This document shows positions 45,991 through 59,224 of a DNA stretch of 64,000 nucleotides, piece by piece. Source of the stretch: Sipunculus nudus (Eukaryota; Annelida; Sipuncula; Golfingiida; Sipunculidae); NCBI GenBank assembly GCA_026874595.1, contig CM049311.1, forward strand, positions 35,753,176-35,817,175, written 5' to 3'. Each line of letters opens with the position of its first letter. Within the stretch, counting starts at the first letter, position 1. The translations under genes were made by a program, and so were the position numbers. The notes beneath the pieces were generated by a model that searched no databases, had not been told where the DNA came from, and saw only the letters and a program-made list of their open reading frames with translations.

Positions 45991-46659
45991 TGGTGGATAC
46001 AATAATGAGTCCATGAAATCTGTTTCAGGGCAGCTTCTGTCATGGACGATCACATTACATCTGTATGAACCTTAATCAGGTTTCAGAGCCCACCAAGCAG
46101 AGACTGTTTATTTACTGATGTGTAAGGTAAAGTGGTATCTGGTCGCTGTCAGTATCAGTGACGTTAATATTATTGATTCAGGCTGTGTGGGAGAAACAAG
46201 TTGTAAATAAGATAAATGTGACTGCCATAAGCAAGATTTACATGTATAAAATGTGCATGCATGTGATGAGTTCCTGTATATAATCCACCCCCTCCTCCCA
46301 CACAATGTTGGAGCATCTTCTTTCCCAAAGCCTGTCAGTATCGTTACCTCACAGTTATTAATGATGAAAAGTATCACACATCCTGCCCTCATTGATTATG
46401 GGATAGGAATCACAGATTAACAGCTTCACTAAGACAAGTTAGACAAACACAGGAAATGGCAATTACTGCTCTGAGAGTGGTATCACTGTCAGTGGAGATG
46501 TGTTCAGTCATATTTTTATACGCCTTTTTAAAGATGGGATGGATTATAGTATTGGCAGCATTTGTGAGTCTGTCATTTAACCTTTAGCTTTTTGTGATAC
46601 TAACCAGGGATTTAATGGATATTCTTGAAACTCATTATAAATATTGACAGATTATCTCA

Positions 46660-47000
46660 ACTGTGTTCAATTCACAGCAAAATTCACACATATTTAGTGA
46701 GAGGTCAGAGGTCACCAGACTTCCTTACGCTGAAATCCTAATAACTAACAAAGGATTCTATTGGTTTGTTTGAAACTCCCCATGAATTTTAGCCAGTATA
46801 TTATCCATCTGAGTTCAGTTCTCGGCAAAATCTGTGCATTTTCAGAGGTCCTCAGACTGTGGTGTTACCTTGGTAATTTACTTTGATTTGGATGGATTTT
46901 GATAAATTCAGTATGATTTTTAACCATTAAGGTAAATCACCTTAGTTTGAATTTTGGCAAAATCTGTGCATATTTAATGAGGTCAGAGGTCACCTGACAT
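46660..47000. repeat. diverged tandem repeat with DR1 motifs
   Basis: Two or three units share TTC-(A/T)(C/G)(A/G)GCAAAAT, CTGTGCAT(A/T)TT and GAGGTCAGAGGTCACC. Perfect DR1 motifs AGGTCAGAGGTCA are at 46702-46714 and 46980-46992. Confidence 0.55.
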
Positions 47001-49984
47001 ATGATAGGCATATCATATGCATTCTTATGGTACCCTTTCTATCATATTAATTTACTATTTCTTCTTTCACATGTCATATATCCAGTGGTTCTTTCATGCA
47101 GCTAAGGAACAGCCCAAAATGAGAACTGATTTCTTTGTCTTAAGATTCTGTAATTACAGTTGGACATGTATTAGTATTAATTGAATCTGTAATGAAAGGC
47201 TGCACAATAAATGATTGAAAAAGAACATTTTTCTGGTCCTGCATATACATTTGACTTTATGATATGTTACCCTAGGGTTCTTATCTTCTGTAGAAGGCTT
47301 GATATGGGGAAATTATCCAGCTTCATTGAATACAAAGAAAACCTTGACTATATCAGTGGTTGTCTACATCTATTTATGCATTCTTTTCTCTTGAGAGACA
47401 ATGCTAGTGCCATCTCTTGTCAGTGTCTGAGATTGTGGAATAATTCCTCTCAGGCATTGCAGGGTCTGTCACATTTGCTCAAGTCTGAATGATGTGTTGT
47501 GGTCAGCTTCAAGTCTGATCTGTGTGTAAATATAGGATTTATATTAACTACATAACTTGAAGTTCTACATATTTGCCCCTTATATGTGATACACAATCTG
47601 GTTCATTTAAGTTCTCTGTTGAGTTTAAATACTGGTGACCTTGACCTCGTAAAATATGCCTGTTAGAAGAATGCCAGGATTTCTAGTCATCTATGGCTTA
47701 GACAAATCATCTTTTTACAAAAACTGAAGCAGCCTTTTTCTCCTTGATAATGTAGGTAATGTTTCTGCAAAAGTTTAGAATTAATTTGAAAAGGGCAAAG
47801 CACAAACACTTGGTCGTCCATTTTGGAGTGTAGATGTCTTTAACAAGCTGGCATTGTTTTCAGGGTGAACTAGTTTTATGTTGATCTTTCCATGACATTT
47901 TCATGGCATTTAGATGGAAAGTTAGCAGCCGCGTTTTCCCCATGACATTTTCATGGTTTTCAGCCATTTAATTAGCAGCATCACAAGAAACTTCCTTGAG
48001 ACATCTGCAGCGCATCTTTACAGCATATCTCATCATGTCTTAACCTCATTCTACTGTTAATTACATATCCCAAATGCATGGTTGGATCTCATTTACCCAA
48101 GTGTTTTATATGTTTTTTAAAGTTACCTTGTAAGATCAGATAAATTCATTCACTTTTATAGTCATTCCAAGCATCTGTGCCCATGTGTTTTTCTGTGATA
48201 TTGTTTTTATTCATGAGAGACAATATAAAAATTTCTGGCCCAAAGGTTGCACAAGCTATTCTGCCAACTGAGTGGAAAATAATGTCTCACCTTGAACTAG
48301 TTTTGTATGAAATAAATAATCCAAAATATGGCAGAACAGACATTGGTCAGTGTTTGTGACACATTATTCATGGGTTAACTGAGAAATAAGCAAGTCATTC
48401 CAGCTGGTGACACCAATGGAGGAACTTACTTTCCAGTCTCTCCTGGAAAAATGTCACCCCTTGTCCTTCAGCATGATCAACACAACAGGGTGGCAAGTGA
48501 ATACTTCTAAATAGATGAATTATTACTTTACACAAAATTGGCAGAAAACTTGTCCTGGGACAAAGTTATTTGTAAAGGATGTTCTTGAAACTCGAAGGGA
48601 CTTATCCCATAATACAGTTACACCAAAATGTTCCTGTACGCCTTATATTGAGCACAAGATTTCCCTGATCTTTTGTGGATTCTTGTGACTTGGATCAAAT
48701 GGAAACTAGAAGATTTATATAAAGTAAAAGGACTTTTAAAAGGTCAGGTTTTAAATTAATGAATACCTAAAAGTTGTTGGCTCATTAAGATATCCTTTGA
48801 ATGACACTCATACACTATAATGCTAAATATTTTATATTGATTATCCTCTATACTGAGCTCAAACTTAGTGCCAGTCTTCTTTGAATATCTAGTTACACTG
48901 TGTGGGGTCTCTTTTTACAGTGTTTTAATATTTACCAGAATGGGTTGTTGAATTTTTTTTAAAATATGCCTCTAAAGCATAAGGGGACAGGTGGAATACT
49001 GAGGGCTCCGATGAATTATTTGTTTTACTAGACAAGGGATTAATTTTTGCATTTTGTGCCAATCTATCATCTTTTGAACACAGGTCTAATAGAATAAATA
49101 ATGTGCCTTTTTACAGGACAGTACCTTAAAGTGTGTTTTCGTGATTAGAATTCATATCAAGGACAAACCATGTAGTAAAATATACAGGGATGGATTAAAA
49201 AAACACTTATACCTCAATTATTAATCAAACACTTGCTGAAAAAAAAGCATCATAAGCAATATTTAAGCTGTATTGTGCTGAAAGATCAAGCTTTTTGGTT
49301 TTAATGTCAAGACAATCAAGGCCATATTTTCAGGAAGGCAAGAGCCTTAGCTTCTGTGAACCAACAAATGGCTGATCAACAAGTCTGAAAAATGATTGTG
49401 TTCTGTGCTAGTTCATGCCACTAGGGGCACCCATCTGTTTTTGGCAATATTAATTTATATGCCTAAACTTCCTATAACCACAAAAAGCTAGATCAGTCAC
49501 TCAGAAAAATGACTATGTTCTGTGCTTATAGCCATCTCACCAAGGGTGCCCATCTGTTTTTGGAATTATTTATCTAAAAGTTAGTTTATTTTGAAAAATC
49601 ACTTGTCAGTGGCTCAGGTACTCCAGTAGGTATTTATAAGGTAATCAGTATCATACCTTGAAAGAATTTGAGCAAACCAGTGTATTTGATATCTGACAAA
49701 ATATTGTTTTGTCATGATATGTTTGAGTGAAATGACAAGGTCAGGGACACATTTTGACAAGCGTTGCTTATATGATTGGAATACTAGGTACCATAGATAT
49801 GATGAAATACATACTATGATAGTCAGCTAAAAGAAGACATCCTGTGCTGTCACTACATGAGAAAATATCTAGAAATGTGCAAAGTATACATTCAGTAAAA
49901 TATTCCATTCTCTATTGCCCGAAGGCACATATTTTTTTGCCATTGTAACATACTGGACAGAAGTATTAGCATTCCCAAGGTGGT

Positions 49985-50100
49985 GAGAATTTCAGGGAGT
50001 AGGCTTAATTTGAATGCCATGCCCCACAGCCTTGTTTCACTCTCAAACAAGTGCGCCTTTCGGGGGTTCCTTGGTGATATTACCCAGCAATTGATAACAC
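49985..50100. repeat. dispersed repeat, partner of 52980-53165
   Basis: Shared blocks are AGGCTTAAT, CAGC-TTGTTTCACTC or TGTTTTACTC, CAAATAAGTGCG-type, GGGGTTCCTTGGT, and ACCCAGCAATGG or ACCCAGCAATTG. Confidence 0.55.
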
Positions 50101-52059
50101 CAGAAAATCAGAACCTATGTCCTCAAAAATTTGTGGAAGGACATGATACGGGCGGAAAAAGAAACTGTTAAATCAAGTTTAATATCCAGACACAGTGCAG
50201 GTCCATGTTTTGCCTGGGCAGAGGTAAGCGTTCATCTGAGGGCTGTCTCAGTTGTTTTTCTGCCACACTCCTTAACAGAATATTGGTCACTAGCCGGGTG
50301 CCATATTCAAGCAGCACATGGCAGGTATTTAATCCCAGCATGAGGCAGGCTAATAATCAGTGTACATAAAACTTACATGATGACGGATTGCTGAGAAAAT
50401 TGGTATGCTGATTGATGGTGTCATTATGAACTTCGTAGATCTGACGAACACATAACCAGAGTTGTGTTTGTAATAACTGGATCTGCAGTGCTCCGGCAGT
50501 TAAGTATTCAGCACCCAGTGCCCATTCACTAACTCCACAACATACTATGACAACTTAATTATTATATCTTGCTTGAAAGATGTATGTAAGGGAAATTTTT
50601 TCTTGCAAGAAAGGTTCAATTTCTTCTTACTAATGGTAACTTTTGTATATATTTATCTGAGATACATTGGTAAAATGACAAAAAAAAATTATAATGGGGT
50701 AAAGATCCATCAGATAATGACACAGGAGGAGGATAGTTTTGTCTTTTTTTTTATTTGGTCCCAGAAGAAATTTATCTGTGTTTGGCTATAGATACCTGTC
50801 ACCTAGTCCATTTAAGGTCCTTATATAATGTCCTTTAATGTCTCTGCCAGAAGGACATGCTGTCCAGTAGAGGATCCTAGTACAGGAAGGTCCATGCAGG
50901 GATGACCTATCACCCTGGTTTACCAGACTGAGACAGAGTGGCCCACATAACTGAGAGCAGGGCGGTGATCCTGCATCCTGTAAGATTGCTTTTCCTGTTA
51001 ATTGCCCTCCATGAAAGTGAGGCAGACTGGTCCTGGATGTACCTTTATCCTTGATGGAGGTCTATTTGGTAATGATTGGGATATGGCGTTGTCATTTCTC
51101 ATGACTGGCTTTTTGCCTGAGGGCACCCAGAGCGGCCTCTGGGGACCATCAAAATTGAGAGGAGAATGAATGTTTCATGGAGCCAAGCTTGCCAGCAGGC
51201 TGTCTGATTCCAGACAGGTTATGGCAAATAGCAGCAAAGGGGAAATATTGTGCTGCTGGAGGTGGTGTTTTAGAAATGTTATGAAAGTGTACCATAAAAC
51301 TGTCTTCATTACAGGGACAATTTTCTTCTAGCCTACATCTTTGTTTGTGTTTGTGCGTGCACATGCAAACTCTTAAAAAATACCTGTGTAACATATTGTT
51401 CGCCTGTTTGGTTTACCTCCTGTGTTGAGTACTATGCCAGAAGAGAGAGAGGGGTTAAAATTAATATTTGACACAAAAGATTTTCAAAATTTGTAGACCA
51501 CATGCAGAAAGTGTTGCACACAATAGACAGTTTCCAAACTTGTATCCGAACACAAACTTTACACAAAGTGTCATGCTGAGTTTGCTCTTGAAATCTATAA
51601 AGACAAATAAAACACACAATTTTAGTCATGTGTGTATGCTAGAGTTTCTATTTCCTTCATTCTCTTCAAATCAGGGGGAAACATTAAAAAAGTATGCCAT
51701 ATCAGGTAGTCCATATCAGGATGACCCTTGGTGTACTTCCTGATGGGCTGTGCTATGGCAAGAGTCTTCTCAAAAGGTTTTTCTAGCTTTAGTGGCCTGA
51801 AAGACATATTGGTAATATTTTTTAAGCATGCCCAAGGGAGATGTAAACAGAAGGCATTTTCTTGTAATGTTACATATTTTTATTGCAAAGTTTGACAGTT
51901 TAGACAAGTAATCCTTGCCTCCCCACAATACCCAGCTGAAATATTGGGTTTGTTTTGAGTAGAATGTAGAAAAATGTATTCTTAACAAATGCAGGCCTCC
52001 GCCATGCTGGCTGTCTTTAATACTGGGGGACTCTGCAACCCATGTTTTCATTTACGTAT

Positions 52060-52375
52060 TGACCTATATTCCCAGGTTAATTGGTGCACATATATGTTCC
52101 CAAGCTGATGTGTTTGCATTCACTTATTCAGCTCATTTTCCCCTGTTTAATTCAGCATGTGAATGCAAATATTTGAATATCCCTAGAAGTCCTTTCAGAA
52201 TCCAGATCATGAGCCGGACCCACATCAAAATCTAATCCATACTTCAGTGGCCTATTCCCAAGGTGCCCTAAAAATTTCATGGGATTCTGTTAATGATTGT
52301 GTGGGTTATGTTGGGAACAGACTCAAACACACAAACAGGAATGAACACATAACCTCCTGGCAGAGGGTATTTTGA
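52060..52375 (+). repeat. dispersed repeat, copy 2 (partner at 26075-26360)
   Basis: It has the same order of blocks as the earlier copy and ends CATAACCTCCTGGCAGAGGG, more complete at the right end. Confidence 0.6.
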
Positions 52376-52979
52376 TGGCATTTGATCTTAACACCCACTG
52401 TTAATAAGGGCTGTTCCCTTAATTTCTTATTAATATGAGTAAACACAGAACTGACTACCCTCTACATGTTACACAGGTGTTTTCCCACCTGTCATGAGTT
52501 TTTACTGTAATTATCATGATATATTACTCGGGGCTGTTCCTGAGAGAGGCAGCCAGATGGGAGTATTCAGCATCAGCAGCTCAGAGAGCAGGCATCACAG
52601 GAACTATCAGCAGATAATCCTGTCAGCAGGGAAGGTGATGATGCTGTACTCAATGACCTGTGTAAATTATTCTTGTAGCCAGGCTTATTGGGGATATCAT
52701 ATGGTCAGTAGAGTGGCCACAGGCTGACCTCTGGCTGGTGGATGCTCCAAGCCCTCAGTTACCTCTTCATCTTGATGTAGTCCAGGACAACAACAGGCCT
52801 GTGTGGGTGTAAATTATTGAACAAGAGGTTGGCTATCATGGGAAATGCTAATATCAGTTAATGGACATTGGAAACTGGCAGTATCAGAAATTTGAATAAT
52901 GATAATTGATGTGAGGTTATTGATAAAATGTCAGTACTTTTCTCATCAATGTTTTCTACATATATTCAGTTAAATAATT

Positions 52980-53165
52980 GGCTTCTGTGGCTCAGGGTTG
53001 AGCACAGGACTAAAAGCCAGCTGAAGGGTTGAGATTTTTCAGCCTGCACCCAGGGTGAGCGCTGTGCAGGCTTAATAGGAAGGCTGTGCCCAGCAGCTGT
53101 GTTTTACTCACAAATAAGTGCGTCTTTTAGGGGTTCCTTGGTAGTATGACCCAGCAATGGGGGTG
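52980..53165 (+). repeat. SINE-like repeat with degenerate tRNA head
   Basis: Begins TCTGTGGCTCAGGGTTGAGC, an A-box-like sequence, with GGGTTGAGATTT as a worn B box about 35 bp on. The body is shared with 49985-50100. Confidence 0.5.
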
Positions 53166-53629
53166 GTTACAGGTCAAGCAAACGTATTCCAAATCTCATT
53201 ATATTATCATATAACATAATTGCCTATGAAAAAAATATTAATATAGATTTTACATAAAATGAGCCCAATTCCTGGAGGAAAAACATTTTTTCTATCTATT
53301 TTTCCACTAAAAAAATGAGGTTGTGTGATTTGTTCAAAAACTATGGGCACATCTATAAGCACTGTCAAATTGGCAGTGACGTCACATACTGGGAAATCCC
53401 CTGTGACTAAACATTCTAGATCTCAGTAAAAGCACAGTATTTCCGCCTCTGTCAGTCCCAAATTTTCAGCAGAGAATAAAAACAACATGCATTACTAGAT
53501 CTGAGTTGTTGATAAAATTCAGTCCATGATGTCACACGTGTACCAGCCAATCAAATCAGGGCAAAGTCTGGGATCTGGGTGAAATTCTCCCATCACACAA
53601 CAAACGCACGTGGAATAGGTTTACTTAAC

Positions 53630-53800
53630 CTTACACACCTTGGACCCTCAGATGCAAAAGTCACTGGTCCTGGTTAATACCAGGAAAAAAAATGAGAGCA
53701 AGTTTGTGATACTGCCCTGTCACACTTTCTGAAACTGGAATGGAATTCTGCAGATGTATATATACTTAGTTAAGCTGGCATTAAAAAAATGGAGACAAAA
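53630..53800. repeat. dispersed repeat, copy 2 (partner at 35755-35935)
   Basis: It has the same blocks in the same order as copy 1, including TGGAATTCTGCAGATGTA. Confidence 0.6.
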
Positions 53801-55430
53801 GAATAATAATAATGACCACCTGTCAGCAACAGTCAAGCAATAATGGACCTGTTGTAAAGCAAATATCCCGAATTTATTCTGTATAAAATTTAAAAAAAGG
53901 TTATATGGTTCAGCTTTATTTGATTGATTGAAACTCTTTATTGACTGAAAATCCCTTTTGCAATTTCTCTTATAAATGTGATACAGACAAATATAAAAAA
54001 AGGTGTACTGTTTCCTGCATGTTCATGATGATTCCATTTCTTTTCTATATCAATTCTTGTCAGAGACATTGAAAGTCATATCAGTTCTTGTCACAGCATT
54101 CAGTAATCCTATTGATTGTTGTCAGAGCCATCTAAACACATAGTAGACCTCTTGCGTGGATTAAGTTATCAGTATATCATAAATGATATACCAACAAGCT
54201 TGAATTAACTGCATGTGGTGTGCTATGGTTTCTCAGTGCTCCTTGATTTGTCTAAACCTTTGATGTCTGGACCTGTCAAGCACTACAAGTAAAGTGCTAA
54301 AGCAAATGCCAGGCTTCTCACAAGATTAAAAGTGCTTAAAGGGGCCTAGTCACCTATAAAGCAAGTTGTATAAACATGAAAAATAGCTTCTTCCCTTTAA
54401 AATCAATTGATACCTGCCAAAATATTGCCCTGAAACCGTTTGCTTATATCTGTAAACGAGTGTGATCACAGGTGTCAACATAAACACAGCGTGTGTATCA
54501 CCTGCCCACCTGCCCCCCATGTCAGTCAGGAGATGCCCAGACTGACTTGGCCCAAAAAATGTAATACATGATCCAGCTGGCTGAAACACTGTGTTGTGGC
54601 TCACAATTGCACCTCCGGTCACATGGCCTTCTTATGGTAAACAAAATCTAGTTGACCCTGTTTACAAACACACAGACTCATAACAAAATGTTAAACGGCC
54701 GTATGCAAAGTACTGAGACTGTGCATGGAACGTTTTGCTGGGAAACTTTTGTATAAAGCAAAAGTGAACTGATAGTGTGTAAGAATAGACATAAGATTGC
54801 TCCTGATTATGTCCCTTTAAAAATCTTCAGATTTCTTTATATTTTCAAGGATGGAAAGTAATTGGATTTACTTGAAAACACCTTGAATATCTCTTTAATG
54901 GCTAGCTCTAACAGACAAAGAGGAACAATACAATGCAATTTAAACGGGCAAAAAACATTTTAGATTTATGCATAAAAATGGAGAATAATTAATAAAAAGG
55001 GAAAAGATTAGATGGTGTATGTGTGGTAAATGAGGCCCTACATTAAGAAAAAATACACTACATAAATCCAGATTGTCTTTGAAAAAACCTTGATTTTTAA
55101 GGTTAAAATGAAATTATACATTTGTGGAAACCATAAATGTGATGTATCTGGCTTTACAATGTATGTGTTAGGGGATGTGTATGTTACAGAGCATTACATC
55201 TAGTTTGACAAATTTTATATAAGATGCTCTGGTGTCCGTGTACATTATTACATACAGCTGGGGGCCGGGCTGTGTGTATACTGTATAGCCAGACTGCTGT
55301 GTATAATAAAACCGAAGCATGGAAGTCTTTATAGTAGGCAGGAGAAGTTTACTCTGTTGGGTGGGTATACCGGGCCGTGTTTACCTGAGAATATATCATA
55401 ACGAGTCAAGTATACACCTACTAGACCAGG

Positions 55431-55470
55431 TATATATAAACAACAGACGCAAGAATCTCGCTCAGACAGG
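55431..55470 (+). promoter_or_regulatory. TATA-like box, possible internal promoter
   Basis: GGTATATATAAACAAC at about 55429-55444 is followed about 30 bp on by CTCGCTCAGACAGG, an initiator-like position in a GC-richer patch (55250-55500). It might start an alternative transcript inside the presumed plus-strand gene. No coding exon was confirmed after it. Confidence 0.2.
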
Positions 55471-57449
55471 CACCCTGCACTAACTGACATAATAACAGGA
55501 GCCAACAAGTTGTGTGTGCTTTTATATAACTGATAGTACCGTTTTATCTCTGCCTCATTGTTTTTATTCTAAATATAATAGTGTTGATCATATTTTTATA
55601 CAAGCTGTTTCTTGAAGCAGTTCTGTCTTAGGCCAAGTAATGTAATTAAAAAAGTGTGTTAGCAGATCTATGTTTTGCATGTACAAACTTGTTAAGTTTA
55701 ACATAGATACTCAAGATATTAGAATAACTTTATTATGCAGAGAACAATTGAATTATCTTCTTAAGCCACACAAAAAAAAATAATTCTAGGGATTTGATTA
55801 ACAATGTCTCTGGCAAGAATGGATATAGAAAATAAATACTTGGACAAGGGAGATCAGAGTCCATCCTTGTCAATGCAGATTAAAATCAGCGTTGCCACAT
55901 TGTAAGGTTATGTCCTGTACCATTAAACATGTCAGCATGTTTGTTATCTGATAATTCTTTGTACAATTCATTCAGTATAAAGTAAATCAGTAGAAAATCA
56001 CAGGTGAGGGCTTGACAATAACTTTTGAAAGTACTTTGAATTAGGCAAGTAACATCTAACTTTTACTTGTCCCACATGAATTTTTACTTGCCCTACAAAA
56101 ATAAGTGATCACAGCCATGAACAAAGTGTTTTCCACATGACATGTTTTATTGCATGGTAAACAAAAAATGTTTTGTTTGTTAATTAAAATTCTCTTAAAT
56201 ATTTTCACAGATAAAGAGATATTATTAATTTGATTTCATTCCTCTTAAGAAAGAAAATGGCTAGTTAAGATTCAAGCTTTTTAGGAAAGGCTCAAATTTG
56301 GCCAGCTTGCCCTACTGGGCAAGTTTTAGCTGACTTGTGGTTGTTCTACCACCATGTCCTGGAAATTTTACTTGCCCCAGGCAAGCAGTATACCATTAAT
56401 GTCAAGCCCAGCAGGTCCAAAGGTGGTAAGTGGTTTTCACTGATGGCCATAGTAGAAAATAATTATTTAATCAGAGAATTAATTAAACTCTTATTAAGAG
56501 TCTGATAACCAAAAGTGAGAGTGCATAGTATATAAGCCTTACTTCTTCAAATGGTTATCTTGCATGTAATTCACCTTTTTAATAATGTTTAAAGGCATGA
56601 TGCAGGCCTCATACCCTATTACAAGACAGCAAGCATATCTTTGTGGATTCAGTCATGACTAATAAAATAATTACAAATATATTATTCACAAGATACCGAC
56701 CTAAATCCGAGAAGCCATTCTCCAAGCTGTACTGTCTGTTAGAACAGCTAGGAGATTGGCCTCTCTGATACAAACATTATATGGCTGAGACAAACACACA
56801 CACACATACACAGCTGATCACATGACTCCCTTCCGCCTGTGCTGGTGGAAGTAATAATAAAAATCATGATGTTAAAAAATTTATTTGAATCACATCCAAA
56901 GGGATTTGGTTTTGTTTCCTGGAGCATTAAGCCCATTTTAACCACAAAGTTAACCTGTCAGACAATCTATCGTTGGTCTGTTACTTTTAAAATCACTTGA
57001 ATATGGTGGATTGAGTTTCGCATTATCCCCAAAGGGCTTTGGTAACAGCCACACAAAGAGGTGTGGTTTTTCACAAGAGATAGGAAGAGGAATTTGAATG
57101 GTCCTTTAAATCTTAGGCGTGGTTTATGTCACTGAGGTAGAACTGATCCCCAGATGCTTTTAGAAGGATTAGATTCGTTTGGTGACAGCAGTTGTCAAGG
57201 TTTATAGGTCTTCAGAAATATACTGATTGTTCTCGATAACAAACTATGCACTAGAGAGTCTGTCCTGGTTGTTCAACACTGTGGTATAGCACAGCATCTG
57301 TTGATTCATGTTTATTACCATGACTAAAGCGCATGACAAAAATAGCAGCTGGCTTCAAATTGAAAGATGATGAGGTAAAATAAAAAGTAAATATGCGAAG
57401 AATATATATGTTTGAGCAAATTGTAGAATAAAAGAAATTTGATCTATAG

Positions 57450-57635
57450 TGAAACCAACCTGAAAGACCACTTTTCATATAAGACCACCTGTCTGTTAAG
57501 AACAACCTTGGGTGAACGGAAAGGATTTATAAATGTTAGTTATAACTAACCTGTCTAATAAGACCACTGTGAAGTAAGACTGCTTTTGGCCAGTCCCATG
57601 GCTGGTCTCATAACACAGGTTTCACTGTATTTTAT
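57450..57635 (+). repeat. AGACCAC-type dispersed repeat
   Basis: It contains GAAAGACCAC, ATAAGACCACCTGTCTGTTA, AATAAGACCACTGTGA and TTTTGGCCAGTCCCATGG, then a TTTCACTGTATTT end. The worn relative at 14500-14580 and the region 59870-60010 share short blocks. Confidence 0.5.
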
Positions 57636-57904
57636 ACCTTCTTGTCATGTTTCACTGGGAAACCCAGATTCTATGAGGAGTCTTGCACCAGTCCAGGAGC
57701 TCATTTTCACATATTCTATACCTACACAGGATATGGTTATGCAGGACTGTACATGCTTGACTAGTCACAAATTACAGCGAAGCACTGGTTATTCCGGATA
57801 ATCCAGGGTCTCATTTATGTAAGCTTTAGGGTAATCTGTGGAGTAGGATCATCGATCACTATGGGGTGAGAGTAAAGTGATACATTTATACAGGTGATGT
57901 CACA

Positions 57905-58256
57905 TGGATGATGGAGCATCGGAATATATTTGCTGTGTCCACTGAATATATGGGCTTAGAACAAAAGTTTACAGGACATAATGTCCTTGGACAAAATTGT
58001 CAAAATGATGCAAGTCATGATGTACATGGACAAAATTTTACAGGACATATTGTCCTTGAACAAAATGATACAAGTCATGAAGTTCCTGTGTTAAATACTT
58101 CAGGTCATAGTGTCTACAGACAAAATGTTACAAAACAAATTTCATGGATGAAATATTATAGGTTGTTATGTATACACACAAATGTCACTGGACATCATGT
58201 CCATGGACAGAAATTTACAGGTCAGTGTCTCAGGACAAAATGTTACATGTTGTAAT
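57905..58256 (+). repeat. minisatellite with 30-bp units, open frame through it
   Basis: At least eight diverged units of about 30 bp (pattern ACAAAATnnTACAgGtCATg, then ntGTCCATGG) lie in tandem. A 115-codon plus frame runs through, with units such as GQNFTGHIVLE, QNDTSHEVPV and TNVTGHHVHG, a period of about ten residues. The unit length is a multiple of three, so an open frame can arise without selection. No signal peptide or splice context supports a gene. Confidence 0.6.
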
Positions 58257-59172
58257 GTCCATATACAAGAGGTCTAGTTGTCTTAGTTTGGTTATACTTG
58301 TCCATTGTTTGAGTAAAATATTTACTGTTTCTGTCCTGTCTCTTATTAAATAATAAAATCTATGTGAAAGTTATGTATAACATCGAGGCATTTTCTGATT
58401 TCCCATGTCAGCAGACTCTATAATCCATAATTGGATACCTAAAAAAGGCTGCCTTTGTTAATTATAGTAATACCACTTCTGCATGTCAGCGCCACCTTTT
58501 GTTCATTCAGTGAATCGTAACATGAGTAAGGCATATTTGATAATTTTCTCATACATGTGTACCCAAGGGTTTTGGATTACAAACTAAGAAAGTAGCAATT
58601 TTCTAGTTATTTTTCATGGTTTGCTTGCAAAATTGTGTTAGTTATTTTACAACCAGAGGTTATCTTAATCTGTAGAGCTGAGACACAAATAACTTTGACA
58701 TAAGGCCAGTGAAGGGGCAACTGAGAGTGATTCTGGAGTTTACAAAACAAGCCACAGATGTATTGCAGTACCATACAAGGCCAAGTTCCATACTAGCAGC
58801 CTATCAGCTATAGATACTAGACATAACTCTAACGTTAACAATTTAAATAAAATATTTTAAAGAAAAATTTGTTGTTTGAAAATTATCACCTGCAAAAATC
58901 ACAAAAATAATTAATTTTAAACCCTGGATTCTCGTACAGCAGAATGGATTGTAAACATGAACAGCAGTATTTCTACTTCAGCAAGCTAAAATATGATGCA
59001 AACAGCTGTGTATTAGAAGGAGCTATGTAAAACATTTAAATCATCCAAAGTTAAAACACAAGATGGGGCTGCGAAGCCATAGCAGTGTTACTGTTAATAA
59101 CAATAACCATGTTCCAAGGTACCCCATTGTGTACATGGTCTGGGAACCTAATTTTTGTCTTGTTCAGCACAG

Positions 59173-59224
59173 GGTATCATTATCAGGATATGAGAGTCTC
59201 AGACGTTTCCTCTATTCCAAAGAG
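59173..59224 (+). CDS. low-confidence exon candidate
   Basis: Acceptor TTGTCTTGTTCAGCACAG and donor GAG|GTAAAT bound 52 nt. Read after a phase-2 exon it gives VSLSGYESLRRFLYSKE; after the phase-1 end of the exon at 42736 it would read YHYQDMRVSDVSSIPK. Splice signals are good, but nothing else supports it. Confidence 0.2.

Larger units (their letters stand above)
42770..59172 (+). other. presumed long intron(s), repeats only
   Basis: Apart from the repeats listed, I found no exon I could defend between 42.8 and 59.2 kb. Stretches such as 47.2-49.9 kb and 54.8-57.4 kb are AT-rich single-copy-looking DNA. 50.8-51.3 kb and 52.5-52.8 kb are somewhat GC-richer and could be conserved non-coding sequence, which only comparison would show. 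Confidence 0.35.

Noticed and set aside
57905-58256. CRISPR-like array
   Set aside because: The units are contiguous and diverged with no spacers, in eukaryotic-type DNA.
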